Positions 1 through 12,917 of a stretch of DNA of 64,000 nucleotides are shown here, piece by piece (within the stretch, counting starts at the first letter, position 1; each line of letters opens with the position of its first letter). A program made the position numbers and the translations under genes. This DNA comes from Dyella sp. C9 (GTDB lineage Bacteria; Pseudomonadota; Gammaproteobacteria; Xanthomonadales; Rhodanobacteraceae), in contig NZ_QIRF01000009.1 in assembly GCF_003332825.1 (NCBI RefSeq), positions 89,772-153,771 on the forward strand, in the 5' to 3' direction. Under the pieces are notes generated by a model. The model ran no database searches and was not told the DNA's origin. It worked only from the letters and a program-made list of their open reading frames with translations.

Positions 1-135
1 GCACTGCGTCGCGGCACCATCGTGCCGCCGGCATGGCGTCGCGCGCCGCGCGGCTGAGGACTGCTGTCGCCTTCACAAAGTCACGAATACGCTGACTCGG
101 CCGTTCCGGCACGGCAGAATGCCTGTGCCACCCCG
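1..135. other. Left edge, upstream of the hybrid kinase
   Basis: No complete gene fits here. Frame 1 on the plus strand is open from the first base to a TGA at 55-57 (18 residues, rich in Arg and Pro) and could be the tail of a gene entering from the left, but nothing in it is recognisable. The remaining ~75 bases would hold the kinase promoter and leader. I see no convincing -10/-35 pair. Confidence 0.3.
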
Positions 136-3800
<3,665 letters not shown>

Positions 3801-3804
<4 letters not shown>

Positions 3805-4670
3805 GCCCCTCCGCCGGACAGGCGCCCCCCGTGGATCACGCCCTTGAGGACATCGAGGTCGACCTGTTCGTGCGGGCGCTCAAGCTCCGCCATGGCTACG
3901 ACTTCAGCCAGTACGCACCGGCGTCGCTGAAGCGCCGCGTGCTGCAGTTGGTGCACAGCCAGCACACCGGCACCATCAGCGGCCTCACCCACCGGGTACT
4001 GCATGAGCCCGCCTTCCTGCCGGAGGTGCTGGAGGGCCTGTCGGTGCCGGTGTCGGAAATGTTCCGTGACCCGGAGGTGTTCCGCGCCCTGCGCGAACAG
4101 GTCTTCCCCGTGCTTGCCTCCTATCCCCAGATCAATATCTGGCAGGCGGGCTGCGCACACGGCCAGGAGGTCTATTCGCTCGCCATCCTGCTGGAAGAGG
4201 CCGGCCTGTACGAGCGCACCCAGATCTACGCCACCGACTTCAACGAAGCCGCCCTGCGCCACGCCCAGGAAGGCATCTACCCGGCCCGCGAGGCGCAGCT
4301 GTGGTCGCGCAATTACCTGGCCGCGGGCGGCAGCCATACGCTGGCCGACTATTACAGCGCGCGCTACGAGTTGATCAAGCTCGACCAGCGACTGCGCCGC
4401 CACGTGATCTTCGCCAACCACAACCTGGTCACCGACGAGGTGTTCTGCGAAGCCCATCTGGTGCTCTGCCGCAACGTGCTGATCTATTTTTCCGATCCGC
4501 TGCAGGACCGCACGCTGGCGCTGTTCCGCGACAGCCTGGTGCGCGGCGGCTACCTCTGCCTGGGCACGCGCGAGAGCCTTGATTTCGCACCTTCCGCGAT
4601 CGATTTCACCCCGGTCAACAGCGCACTGCGCATCTACCGGCTGGGTTCCCGCAGCGAAGGTGTCGACTGA
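3801..4670 (+). CDS. cheR: CheR-type protein-glutamate methyltransferase
   Basis: A 289-residue SAM-dependent methyltransferase of the chemotaxis CheR family. It has a small helical N-terminal part, the SVPVSEMFRDP segment, the SAM-binding motif AGCAHGQEVYSLAI near residues 116-130 (usually GEE, here GQE), an ATDFNE acidic loop, and CRNVLIYF near 223-230. CheR enzymes methylate glutamates in receptor coiled coils. No MCP gene lies nearby, so the E/Q-rich coiled coil of the adjacent kinase is a plausible substrate (inference). ATG 3801 overlaps the kinase TGA; the GTG at 3789 in the same frame is less likely. No TPR extension is present. The next gene, cheB, follows at once. Confidence 0.92.
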
Positions 4671-4671
4671 C

Positions 4672-5241
4672 GTGGATGCACCCCGGGCCATCGTGATCGG
4701 CTGCTCCGCGGGTGGACTGTCCGCCCTGGAGCAGCTGTTCGCGCAGCTCTTGCCCTCCCTGCCGCAGCCCATCGTGGTGTGCTGTCACACCGGTTCGTCC
4801 ACGGTGGACCTGATGTGCGAGCTGCTCGCCCGGCACAGCACGCTGCCCGTGGTCGAGGCGACAGAGCGCTCCACGCCGCTGGGTGGCACCATCCATGTGG
4901 CGCCCAGCGGCTACCACCTGCTGGTGGAAGCCACCGGACGTTTTGCCTTGTCCGTGGACGAGCGTGTGAGTTTCGCGCGACCTTCCATCGACGTCCTGTT
5001 CGACTCGGCGGCCGAGGCCTACGGCGACGCCCTGATCGGGGTCGTGCTCACCGGTGCCAACCGCGACGGTGCCGAGGGCCTCGCATGCATCCGCCACCAC
5101 GGCGGCCTGGCCGTCGTGCAGGATCCCGGCGATGCCGAAGCCCCGACCATGCCCCAGGCCGCACTGGAACTCGCCGGTGCCGACCACTGTCTCCCGCTGG
5201 CGGCCATCGGGCCGCTGCTCAACCGCTTGTGCCTGCCATGA
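4672..5241 (+). CDS. cheB: CheB-type methylesterase without receiver domain
   Basis: About 189 residues, only the catalytic half of CheB. The serine hydrolase triad is visible: S12 in IGCSAGG, H39 in CCHTGSS and D132 in TGANRDGAEG. It should remove methyl esters added by CheR (or deamidate glutamines). It lacks the N-terminal receiver that controls classical CheB, so any control must come from protein partners such as the kinase receivers. Start chosen at GTG 4672, 11 bases after GAAGG; GTG 4660 in the same frame, overlapping cheR, is possible. Its stop overlaps the ATG of the following response regulator (ATGA), which indicates coupled translation. Confidence 0.9.
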   Translation: MDAPRAIVIGCSAGGLSALEQLFAQLLPSLPQPIVVCCHTGSSTVDLMCELLARHSTLPVVEATERSTPLGGTIHVAPSGYHLLVEATGRFALSVDERVSFARPSIDVLFDSAAEAYGDALIGVVLTGANRDGAEGLACIRHHGGLAVVQDPGDAEAPTMPQAALELAGADHCLPLAAIGPLLNRLCLP

Positions 5242-6212
5242 ATGTCCCTCTCCCCAAGATCCTCGTCGTCGATGACACCCCCGCCAACCTGGTGGCCATG
5301 CGCCACCTGCTTGCCGACAGCGGAGCCGACGTCCATGAAGCCAGCAGCGGCAATGAAGCGCTCGCACTGTGCCTGGACCACGAGTTCGCGCTGATCCTGC
5401 TCGATGTGAACATGCCCGACATGGACGGCTTCGAAGTGGCCTTCCTCATCGGCGAGGACGAACGACTGCGTGAGACCCCGATCATCTTCGTCACCGCGGC
5501 CTACGCCGATGACATCAATCGCGTGCGTGGTTACCACTTCGGCGCGGTGGACTACATCGCCAAACCGATCAACGACATGATCCTGCAGTCCAAGGTGCGC
5601 GTCTTCCTCGAGCTGTACCGTGCACGCGCCGAGCTCAAGGACACGCTGGCCGCCTTGCGCGCGGAGATCGCCGAACGTCAACGCATCGAGGCGCAGATCC
5701 GCTACCAGGCCACGCACGACATGCTCACCGGCCTGCCCAACCGCGTGCTGTTCCACGACCGCCTGGTCACGGCCATGCAGCGCGTGCCGCGCCATGGCCC
5801 GGGCTTTGCGCTGGCGCTGCTGGACATCGACGGCTTCAAGGGCGTGAACGATACCCATGGCCACCCGGCCGGTGACGCCTTGCTCAAGGAGATTGCCGTT
5901 CGCCTGACCGAAGGCGTACGCGCCAACGATACGGTGGCACGACTCGGCGGCGATGAGTTCGCCGTCATTCTCGAGGATGTGAGCGACGGCGACTCCCTGC
6001 TGCGCCGCTGCGAGGAGTTGTGCCAGGCGCTCTCACGCCCCTACGACCTGCATGGCAGCAAGGGCCGCTTTGAGGCCCGGGTCAGCGCCAGCATCGGCAT
6101 CGCCTCGTGGCAGGGCGAAGCGCAGAGCGACGAGGCGCTGATCCAGGCTGCGGACCGCGCGCTCTACCGCGCCAAGGACGAAGGCAAGAATCGCTGCGTG
6201 CTGGCGATCTGA
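5238..6212 (+). CDS. Response regulator diguanylate cyclase (REC-GGDEF)
   Basis: 324 residues. An N-terminal receiver (acidic pair D12/D13, phospho-acceptor D56, Lys in AKPI) is joined by a helical linker to a GGDEF domain. The signature GGDEF is intact at 237-241, and the product-inhibition I-site RAND (R228, D231) sits five residues upstream as in canonical enzymes. It should make cyclic di-GMP when phosphorylated and be feedback inhibited. As the last gene of the kinase-cheR-cheB module it is the likely output. The start ATG overlaps the cheB stop. The encoded motifs give no reason to doubt activity. Confidence 0.93.
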   Translation: MNVPLPKILVVDDTPANLVAMRHLLADSGADVHEASSGNEALALCLDHEFALILLDVNMPDMDGFEVAFLIGEDERLRETPIIFVTAAYADDINRVRGYHFGAVDYIAKPINDMILQSKVRVFLELYRARAELKDTLAALRAEIAERQRIEAQIRYQATHDMLTGLPNRVLFHDRLVTAMQRVPRHGPGFALALLDIDGFKGVNDTHGHPAGDALLKEIAVRLTEGVRANDTVARLGGDEFAVILEDVSDGDSLLRRCEELCQALSRPYDLHGSKGRFEARVSASIGIASWQGEAQSDEALIQAADRALYRAKDEGKNRCVLAI

Positions 6213-6215
6213 ACG

Positions 6216-6686
6216 CTAGGCCGCCTTGCGCGGCGACACCCACATGTCGATGCGCGCACGAAACACTTCGTCGCCGGCATCGTTGCGCACGCTCACCCGC
6301 ACCGGCCAGGCATAGCCACTGGCCTCCTCCACCGCCGGCTGCTCCGGCGTTGCCACCGCGTGCTGGGTACCCGTGGCCTTGGCCAGATACTCCACCGTCA
6401 TGCCGCGGGGAATCCATCGCATGCTGGATGGAATGCTCACGTCGGTCATCATGCCCGCGGTGAGTTCGGCCACGTTGCACAGCGCGATCGCATGCACCGT
6501 GCCGATGTGGTTGTGCACGCGACGACGGTCACGGATATCCACCGCGCAGCGATTGGGCTCCAGCGCCACGAAACGCGGCGAGATGGTGGCGAAGTAAGGC
6601 GCCTTGAAGCAGATAAGGCGGCCGTACAACCAACGGCCGCCCGGCAGGGATACCAGCTTGCGATACAGGGACAGGGCTTGGCTCAT
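6216..6686 (-). CDS. DUF4442 hotdog-fold protein (PaaI/YiiD-like thioesterase)
   Basis: 156 residues resembling the DUF4442 group of hotdog-fold proteins. Visible features are FVALEPNRCAVDIRDRRRVHNHIG, where hotdog enzymes place their central helix (quoted in part: VHNHIGTVHAIALCNVAELT), and a beta-rich C-terminus. Members are thought to act as acyl-CoA or acyl-ACP thioesterases; the substrate here is unknown. It lies downstream of fadE on the same strand, separated by 104 bases that carry a REP-like hairpin, so co-transcription is possible but not certain. It converges with the GGDEF gene, leaving only three bases between stops. Start ATG 6686 chosen; the open frame upstream of it runs through fadE antisense sequence. 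Confidence 0.75.
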   Translation of the reverse strand: MSQALSLYRKLVSLPGGRWLYGRLICFKAPYFATISPRFVALEPNRCAVDIRDRRRVHNHIGTVHAIALCNVAELTAGMMTDVSIPSSMRWIPRGMTVEYLAKATGTQHAVATPEQPAVEEASGYAWPVRVSVRNDAGDEVFRARIDMWVSPRKAA

Positions 6687-6755
6687 GCAAAACTCCCATG
6701 CAGACCAGGCAGATGCCTCGCCTTGGATGTGCCAGCGGGCTCCTGGCTCCTGAGG

Positions 6756-6783
6756 CGTCATCCCGGCGCGAGCCGGGATGACG
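6756..6783. repeat. REP-like perfect hairpin after fadE
   Basis: A 12-bp perfect stem CGTCATCCCGGC closes on a GCGA loop, 8 bases after the fadE stop. No T-tract follows on either strand, so it is a poor intrinsic terminator. Its ATCCCGGC-NNNN-GCCGGGAT core is close to the ATTCCGGC-GAAA-GCCGGAAT hairpins at 31525 and 31623, which suggests one dispersed repeat family. Confidence 0.6.
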
Positions 6784-6790
6784 ATCTCGA

Positions 6791-9262
6791 TCAGGCCGCG
6801 TCGGCCAGCTTCTTCTTGCGATCGGCGCGCGTCACCGCCGCACCCAGCTCGGACGGATCGAAATCGTCCACCGAGATGAACTCGAACACGCCCTCGCGCA
6901 CGCGCTTGAGCAGATCGAATTCGGCGGCATTGATCACGCCCGCCTGCAGCGCCTCGGCCAGCTGGCCGTTGTAGTCGTGCGACTTGAACTGGCCGGCCTT
7001 CTGCGCCTTGCCGAACTTGCGCTCCACCGGCTCGGCCGCGATCACGTCCGGCAGCAGCGCGTTCATGCGGCCGATGGTGTTGTTCGCGGTCGGGGTGAGG
7101 TAAGCCCACTCGGTGAGGCGATCGCGGGCTTCGCCCGGCGCGGTGATGATGGCGGCCACGCGGCGACCCAGGCGATCCGACGGCGGCACTTCGCGGCGAC
7201 CGAACGGGAACACCAGCGCACGCAGCAGCCAGGACACCGGCTTCACCGGGAAATTGCGGATCGCGCCATCCAGCGCCATCTGGGTGCGCCACATGCACTC
7301 GTGGAAGGCCCAGGCCAACAGCGGACGGTCCGCTTCCGGTCGACCCGTGTCCTCGTAGCGCTTCAGCATCGCACTGGTGATGTACAGGTAGCTCAGCACG
7401 TCACCCAGGCGGGCGGACAGCTTTTCCTTGAACTTCAGCTTGCCACCCAGCACGCCCATGAAGGTGTCGGCGCACAGCGCCAGCGCCGCCGAGTAGCGGT
7501 TGAGCTTGCGGTAGTAACGGCGCGTGTAAGCGTCACCGGCGGTATCACCGATGCGCGAACCGGTGAGGCCCAGGGTGAACGCACGCACGGCATTGGAGAT
7601 GCCGAAGCCGATATGGCCGAACAGCGCGCGGTCAAAGGTCCTCAGGCGATCGCCATAATCGGCGATCGACAACGACTGCATTTCCTTCAGCACGTAGGGA
7701 TGGCAGCGGATGGCACCCTGGCCGAAGATCATCAGGCTGCGCGTCATGATGTTCGCGCCTTCCACCGTGATGGCAATCGGCACGCCCTGCCATGCACGAC
7801 CGGCATAGTTCTTCGGACCCAGCTGCACGCCCTTGCCGCCGTGCACGTCCAGCGCGTCGCCCGCGATCACGCGGCCCCACTCGGTGGCGTGGTACTTGGC
7901 GATCGCCGACGGCACCGCCGGCTTCTCGCCACGATCGACCGCCGCCGCCGTGGCGCGCGACAGCGCGGCCGTCGCGTAGGTCAGGCCGCCGATGCGTGCC
8001 AGCGCTTCTTCCACGCCCTCGAAGCGGGCGATCGAAAGACCGAACTGCTTGCGCATGCGCGCATAGGCGCCGGTGGCAGCGACGGCGGCGCGCACGCCGC
8101 CGGTGGCGTTGGACGGCAGCGAGATCGCACGACCCACCGACAGGCATTCCACCAGCATGCGCCAGCCGTGGCCGGCCATGTGCGGACCGCCGATCAGTAC
8201 CGACAGCGGCACGAATACGTCCTTGCCGTGCAGCGGACCGTTCTGGAACGGGATATTGAGCGGGAAGTGGCGGCGGCCGATTTCCAGGCCCGGGGTCGAA
8301 CGCGGCAGCAGCGCCAGCGTGATGCCCAGATCTTCCTTGTCGCCCAGCAATTTCTCGGGGTCATACAGGCGGAAGGCCAGGCCCACCACCGTGGCGATCG
8401 GCGCCAGCGTGATGTAGCGCTTGTCGAAGGTGAGCTTCATGCCCAGCGTCTCGACGCCATCGACCACCTGCTTGCAGACGATGCCGAAGTCGGTGATCGA
8501 GGTCGCGTCGGAACCGGCGTACGGGCCGGTCAGCGCGAAACAGGGGATCTCTTCGCCAATGGCCAGGCGCGGCAGATAGTGGTTCTTCTGCTCGTCACTA
8601 CCGTAATGCAGCAGCAATTCGGCCGGACCCAGCGAGTTGGGCACCGCAACGGTGGAGGCAACCGTCGCCGACATCGTCGCCAGCTTCTGCAGCACCGCTG
8701 AATGCGCCAGCGCGGAGAAGCCCAGGCCGCCGTACTGCTTCGGGATGATCATGCCGAAGAACTTGTGCTTCTTCACGAAGGCCCAGACTTCCGGCGGCAG
8801 GTCGGCCAGCTCGTGGGTGATCTGCCAGTCGTCGAGCATGCCGCAGAGTTCTTCCACCGGGCCATCCATGAAGGCCTGCTCTTCCACGCTCAGCACCGGC
8901 TTGGGCTGCTTGAGCAGCTCGTGCCAGTCGGGCTTGCCGGAGAACAGCTCGCCCTCGAAACCCACCGTGCCTGCTTCCAGTGCGGTCTGCTCGGTCTCGG
9001 ACAGCTTCGGCGTCACTTTGGCGAACATCTTCAGCAGCGGCGCACTGATCTGCTTGCGGCGGAAGCCGTCCATCAGCAGCGGCACGGCGATGAGCAGCTC
9101 GATCACCAGCAGGATGAACATGGTCCAGGAAGCGCCCGTCAGCAGGCCGACCACGACGGTGATGACCACCGTGGCGATCGCCCATGTGCGCAGGCTGCTG
9201 CGGTGGTAGGCACAGGCGCCGGTGGCAATGAGCGCCGCCAGCAGGGTCAGGATCACGGACAT
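6791..9262 (-). CDS. fadE: FadE-type acyl-CoA dehydrogenase
   Basis: 823 residues, close to E. coli FadE (814). It catalyses the first, FAD-dependent step of fatty acid beta-oxidation and passes electrons to ETF. Two N-terminal hydrophobic stretches (about 4-19 and 28-64) suggest membrane attachment. The acyl-CoA dehydrogenase core follows, including the FadE hallmark EGANIMTRSLMIFGQGAIR, then the long FadE-specific C-terminal part. ATG 9262 is preferred over GTG 9268 because GAGG lies 7 bases upstream of it. It is downstream of an alpha/beta hydrolase (43-base gap) and divergent from a TetR regulator, which may control it. The ETF and ETF-QO genes that accept its electrons are also in this window (40.5 and 46.7 kb). 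Confidence 0.93.
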   Translation of the reverse strand: MSVILTLLAALIATGACAYHRSSLRTWAIATVVITVVVGLLTGASWTMFILLVIELLIAVPLLMDGFRRKQISAPLLKMFAKVTPKLSETEQTALEAGTVGFEGELFSGKPDWHELLKQPKPVLSVEEQAFMDGPVEELCGMLDDWQITHELADLPPEVWAFVKKHKFFGMIIPKQYGGLGFSALAHSAVLQKLATMSATVASTVAVPNSLGPAELLLHYGSDEQKNHYLPRLAIGEEIPCFALTGPYAGSDATSITDFGIVCKQVVDGVETLGMKLTFDKRYITLAPIATVVGLAFRLYDPEKLLGDKEDLGITLALLPRSTPGLEIGRRHFPLNIPFQNGPLHGKDVFVPLSVLIGGPHMAGHGWRMLVECLSVGRAISLPSNATGGVRAAVAATGAYARMRKQFGLSIARFEGVEEALARIGGLTYATAALSRATAAAVDRGEKPAVPSAIAKYHATEWGRVIAGDALDVHGGKGVQLGPKNYAGRAWQGVPIAITVEGANIMTRSLMIFGQGAIRCHPYVLKEMQSLSIADYGDRLRTFDRALFGHIGFGISNAVRAFTLGLTGSRIGDTAGDAYTRRYYRKLNRYSAALALCADTFMGVLGGKLKFKEKLSARLGDVLSYLYITSAMLKRYEDTGRPEADRPLLAWAFHECMWRTQMALDGAIRNFPVKPVSWLLRALVFPFGRREVPPSDRLGRRVAAIITAPGEARDRLTEWAYLTPTANNTIGRMNALLPDVIAAEPVERKFGKAQKAGQFKSHDYNGQLAEALQAGVINAAEFDLLKRVREGVFEFISVDDFDPSELGAAVTRADRKKKLADAA

Positions 9263-9305
9263 CAGCACACCTCGTTACGAAGGACGACCAGGCAGTTCTT
9301 GGGGT

Positions 9306-10205
9306 TCATGCGGAAACCGCGTCACGGCGGTCGGGAGCGGCAAGCGTCTCCACGAATCGTGCGATCTCGCGGGTGAATGCGTCGTTGGCGTCACCCGCCA
9401 CCATGTGGGTGGCGCGCGGCAGCTCCACGTGCTCGGCATGCGGCACCAGACGCAGGAATTCATCGACGTTGTCGCGCGACACCACGTCGCTGCGACCGCC
9501 GGACAACAACAGCACCGGCACGCGCACCTTGGCGGCGGCGGCCATCAGGCGCGGCTGGTAACGCTCGCTCTCGCGCACCAGGTCGCCGCCCAGCAGGGCC
9601 GGGTCCCAGTGCCAGCGCAAGCGTCCGTCGGCACCTTCGCGCAATAGCGGACGCAACTGGTCGGCGCTCTTGCGCTCGGCCCGATGCGGCAGGTACTTCG
9701 CGATCGCCTCGGCCGCTTCGTCGTAGCTGGCGAAGCCATCCGGATGGGCCTGCATGAAGGCCAGGATGCGCTCGACGCCTGCCGTCTCCCAACGCGGGGT
9801 GATGTCCACCAGCACCAGCGCGCGGAACGCGTCAGGGTCCACCTCGCCGGCGATCACCAGCCCGAGCAGGCCGCCCATCGATGCACCGACCAGGATCGGC
9901 TTGCGCAACTCGGCATGCGCCAGCAGGCGCAGGTCGCCGACGAACTGTTCCATGTGGTAGTCGCCGAGCGGGACGCGGCCGCTCTCGCCATGGCCGCGGC
10001 TGTCGAAACTCACGCAGCGGTACCCGGCCTGCGCCAGCGCCGCCGCCGTGCCACGCCAGGCGCCACGCGTCTGGCCAAAGCCATGCGCGAACAACAGCGT
10101 GGGCGAACCATCGGGGTTGCGCACCTCGACCGACAGCTCCAGGCCATCGGCCGCGCGGACCTGTTCGACACACTTTTTGATAGGGGGGTGCTGGACCATA
10201 CGCAT
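9306..10205 (-). CDS. Alpha/beta hydrolase
   Basis: About 299 residues with the alpha/beta hydrolase fold: oxyanion HG in LLFAHGFGQT, nucleophile elbow GASMGG (S109), a likely acid in SGGRSDVV, and the catalytic histidine in RATHMV (H267). Substrate unknown; its position as first gene before fadE suggests an ester or acyl-CoA related role. The start is uncertain: ATG 10205 or ATG 10199, neither with a strong ribosome site. It is transcribed away from the TetR gene, and a CATAC-N6-GTATG inverted repeat overlaps its start region. Confidence 0.85.
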   Translation of the reverse strand: MRMVQHPPIKKCVEQVRAADGLELSVEVRNPDGSPTLLFAHGFGQTRGAWRGTAAALAQAGYRCVSFDSRGHGESGRVPLGDYHMEQFVGDLRLLAHAELRKPILVGASMGGLLGLVIAGEVDPDAFRALVLVDITPRWETAGVERILAFMQAHPDGFASYDEAAEAIAKYLPHRAERKSADQLRPLLREGADGRLRWHWDPALLGGDLVRESERYQPRLMAAAAKVRVPVLLLSGGRSDVVSRDNVDEFLRLVPHAEHVELPRATHMVAGDANDAFTREIARFVETLAAPDRRDAVSA

Positions 10206-10325
10206 GAGTATGTAGGCCTGCCCCGACGCCGTCAATACGCACCGCAAGGCTTGCCGCCCCGCCGAATTTCAATGACTTGCGGGACCGGCGATTACAAAAC
10301 AGCCAACTAGGGCTACCATACGTTT
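10197..10325. promoter_or_regulatory. Divergent promoter region, hydrolase-fadE / TetR
   Basis: The intergenic stretch between divergent genes, where a TetR regulator usually acts. Two related inverted repeats are visible: CATAC-GCATGA-GTATG (10197-10212) over the hydrolase start, and CATA-CGTT-TATG (10317-10328) over the tetR start. Both are preceded by the same ACCATACG string. A possible tetR promoter is TTACAA (10292-10297) with TACCAT (10314-10319), spacer 16. All of these are weak by eye. Confidence 0.4.
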
Positions 10326-10904
10326 ATGAATGTGAGCGCCAAACCCGAACGCACCCGCCTGTCTGCCGAGGACTGGGAAGACGCCGCCCTCAGGCTGATC
10401 GCCGACCAGGGCGTGGGCGCACTGGCCGTCGAGGCCCTTGCCCGCCAGCTCGGCGTCACCAAGGGAAGTTTCTACTGGCATTTCCGCACCCGGGAAGCCT
10501 TGCTGCAGGCTGCACTGGAACGCTGGGAGCAGTACGGCGAAAAGGAAGTCATCAGCCAGATCGAGGCCATGCCCGACCCGCGCGCGCGCCTGCCGGAGCT
10601 GTTCCGCCGTGTGGCGCACGAACTGGCGCCGCACCGCGTCTACGCCGCCCTGCTCAAGGCGCTGGACCACCCGCAGGTGGTGCCGGTGATGGCCCGCGTG
10701 TCGCAGCGGCGCATGGAGTTCCTCACCAACATCTATCGCGAGGCTGGCCTGCCCGCCGACGAAGCACTCAATCGCGCGCGCCTCACCTACGCCGCCTATG
10801 TCGGTTTCCTGCAGCTCAATTTCACCCTCGGCCTGCCGCGGATCAGCCATGAGGAGTTCGACGCCTACGTCGAACACATGATCCGCACCCTGACGCCGGC
10901 CTAA
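10326..10904 (+). CDS. TetR/AcrR family regulator
   Basis: 192 residues. The N-terminal helix-turn-helix is typical of the family, with ALARQLGVTKGSFYWHF near residues 38-55, followed by an all-helical ligand-binding domain without recognisable signature. It probably represses itself and the divergent hydrolase-fadE genes, and an acyl-CoA or fatty acid is the natural guess for its ligand (inference from context). It is not obviously PsrA: the PsrA-type palindrome in this window lies 36 kb away and no such site occurs in its own promoter region. A strong bidirectional-looking terminator follows. Confidence 0.88.
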   Translation: MNVSAKPERTRLSAEDWEDAALRLIADQGVGALAVEALARQLGVTKGSFYWHFRTREALLQAALERWEQYGEKEVISQIEAMPDPRARLPELFRRVAHELAPHRVYAALLKALDHPQVVPVMARVSQRRMEFLTNIYREAGLPADEALNRARLTYAAYVGFLQLNFTLGLPRISHEEFDAYVEHMIRTLTPA

Positions 10905-10933
10905 GCCCTCGTTACATCAAGGTTTTCGACTAC

Positions 10934-10963
10934 AAAAAACGCCACCTTTGGGTGGCGTTTTTT
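10934..10963. terminator. Intrinsic terminator after tetR
   Basis: Stem CGCCACC/GGTGGCG with a TTTG loop, flanked by six A on the left and six T on the right, 29 bases after the tetR stop. A textbook rho-independent terminator for the plus strand; the A-tract makes it usable on the minus strand too, although no minus-strand gene approaches it. Confidence 0.9.
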
Positions 10964-11147
10964 GTGGCTCAACGCCTCTATCAGTCCACTTACAAAAGTG
11001 GTCTGCAACCACCTCTCTAACTGCCGGCCAGCGCGGTGTTTTGGGGTGCGCCCAGTTGTCTTTTGCTGCGCTCATCCTTGTCATGCCAGTCAGCGTAAGT
11101 TACCGTTTTCACTCTTTTTTGGCCTAAGACCAGAAGTGAGGAACGTG
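10964..11147 (+). promoter_or_regulatory. pckG promoter and leader
   Basis: 184 bases between the terminator and pckG. It must contain the pckG promoter; I see no clear consensus pair. The ribosome site GAGGAA is at 11138-11143. No riboswitch-like structure was recognised. The open frame that reads through from 10962 is not considered coding because PEPCK homology begins at 11148. Confidence 0.4.
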
Positions 11148-12911
11148 ATGTCGAGCAAGCTGGAAGCCCTGCAGCGCTGGGTTGACGAAGTGGCGGCCCT
11201 GACCCGCCCTGCCAAGATCCACTGGTGCGATGGCTCCGATGCCGAATACCAGCAGCTGGTCCAGCAGATGTTGCAGTCAGGCGATCTGATCGAGCTCAAT
11301 CAGGACACCCACCCGGGCTGCTACCTGCACCGCTCGAACCCGTCCGACGTGGCCCGCGTGGAGCACCTCACCTTCGTCTGCACCGAAACCCAGGATGCGG
11401 CAGGCCCCAACAACCACTGGATGGCCCCGGCCGAGGCGCACACCAAGATGGATGCGCTGTTCGACGGCTGCATGGAAGGCCGCACCATGTACGTGATCCC
11501 CTACTGCATGGGCCCGATCGATTCGCCGCTGGCCCGTTGCGGCGTGGAGATCACCGACAGCCCGTACGTAGTGGTCAACATGCGCACGATGACCCGCATG
11601 GGCGCCGCCGCACAGGCTCGCATCGAGCGCGAAGGCCGCTTCGTGAAGGGCCTGCACTCCACCGGCGAGCTGGATCCGGAGCGTCGCTTCATCATGCATT
11701 TCCCCGAGGAGCTGACCATCAAGTCGTATGGCTCCGGCTACGGCGGCAACGCGCTGCTGGGCAAGAAGTGCCACGCGCTGCGCATCGCCAGCTACCAGGC
11801 CCGTACCGAAGGCTGGCTGGCCGAGCACATGCTGATCGTGGGCATCGAGAACCCCAAGGGCGAAACGCATTACATCGCCGCCGCGTTCCCGTCGGCCTGC
11901 GGCAAGACCAATCTCGCCATGCTGATTCCGCCCGAAGGCTATCGCCAGGATGGCTGGAAGGTGTGGACGGTGGGCGACGACATCTGCTGGATGCGTCCGG
12001 GTGCGGATGGCCGCCTGTATGCCATCAACCCGGAGGCCGGCTATTTCGGCGTGGCGCCGGGCACCAGCGATGCCACCAACCCGAATGCACTGTCGACCAT
12101 CGCGCGCGACACCATCTTCACCAACGTGGCCGTCACCGCCGACAACCAGCCGTGGTGGGAAGGCCTGCCCGGCACGCCCGTCACCGACTGGCAGGGTCGC
12201 CCGTATGACCCGGCCAATGGCCCGGCCGCACACCCTAACTCGCGCTTCACCGTGAGCGCGAAACAGTGCCCGACCTGGTCGCCGCGCGCCGAGGATGCGC
12301 AGGGCGTGCCGATCAGCGCCATCGTGTTCGGTGGCCGCCGTCCGTCGCTGATCCCGCTGGTGTTCGAGGCGAAGGACTGGAAGCACGGCGTGCTGGTCGG
12401 TGCCGCGATGGGTTCGGAAACCACCGCCGCCGCCACTGGCGCAGTCGGCGTGCTGCGTCGCGACTCGATGGCTATGAAGCCGTTCGCCGGCTATCACTAC
12501 GGCGACTACTTCCGTCACTGGCTGTCGTTCGACCAGCCGGGCGCCAAGTTGCCGAAGATCTTCCACGTCAACTGGTTCCGCAAGGGCGAAGACGGCCGCT
12601 TCCTGTGGCCGGGCTTCGGCGACAACCTGCGCGTGCTGGAGTGGATGATCGACCGCGTCGATGGCCGCGCCGCCGGCAATGAAACGCCGATCGGCATCCT
12701 GCCGGCCAACGGCGAACTCCGCCTCGACGACCTGGCACTGGATCGCGCCACTGTCGATGCCCTGCTCGACGTTGACCACGCGGGCTGGACGGCCGAACTG
12801 GCCGCCATCGGCGAGTACCTGGACAGCTTCGGCGAACGCATGCCCGAGCAGTTGCACGTCGAGCAGCAGCGCGTCGCCAAGGCGCTGGACGCGGCCGCCG
12901 TCGCCTCCTGA
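11148..12911 (+). CDS. pckG: Phosphoenolpyruvate carboxykinase, GTP-dependent
   Basis: 587 residues, the size of GTP-type PEPCK (about 600), not the 540-residue ATP type. It converts oxaloacetate and GTP to PEP, GDP and CO2 for gluconeogenesis in the cytosol. The P-loop FPSACGKTNLAML contains the reactive cysteine C251 and K253; the second kinase motif VGDDICWM follows. The N-terminal IHWCDGSDAE is also characteristic of the family. ATG 11148 is chosen because GAGGAA stands 4 bases before it and homology starts there. It is a single-gene unit with a strong hairpin downstream. Together with fadE and etfBA it would support growth on fatty acids. Confidence 0.95.
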   Translation: MSSKLEALQRWVDEVAALTRPAKIHWCDGSDAEYQQLVQQMLQSGDLIELNQDTHPGCYLHRSNPSDVARVEHLTFVCTETQDAAGPNNHWMAPAEAHTKMDALFDGCMEGRTMYVIPYCMGPIDSPLARCGVEITDSPYVVVNMRTMTRMGAAAQARIEREGRFVKGLHSTGELDPERRFIMHFPEELTIKSYGSGYGGNALLGKKCHALRIASYQARTEGWLAEHMLIVGIENPKGETHYIAAAFPSACGKTNLAMLIPPEGYRQDGWKVWTVGDDICWMRPGADGRLYAINPEAGYFGVAPGTSDATNPNALSTIARDTIFTNVAVTADNQPWWEGLPGTPVTDWQGRPYDPANGPAAHPNSRFTVSAKQCPTWSPRAEDAQGVPISAIVFGGRRPSLIPLVFEAKDWKHGVLVGAAMGSETTAAATGAVGVLRRDSMAMKPFAGYHYGDYFRHWLSFDQPGAKLPKIFHVNWFRKGEDGRFLWPGFGDNLRVLEWMIDRVDGRAAGNETPIGILPANGELRLDDLALDRATVDALLDVDHAGWTAELAAIGEYLDSFGERMPEQLHVEQQRVAKALDAAAVAS

Positions 12912-12917
12912 TCCACC

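Noticed and set aside
10962..11147. N-terminal extension of pckG in the open frame
   Set aside because: Begins inside the preceding terminator; PEPCK homology and a strong ribosome site point to ATG 11148.
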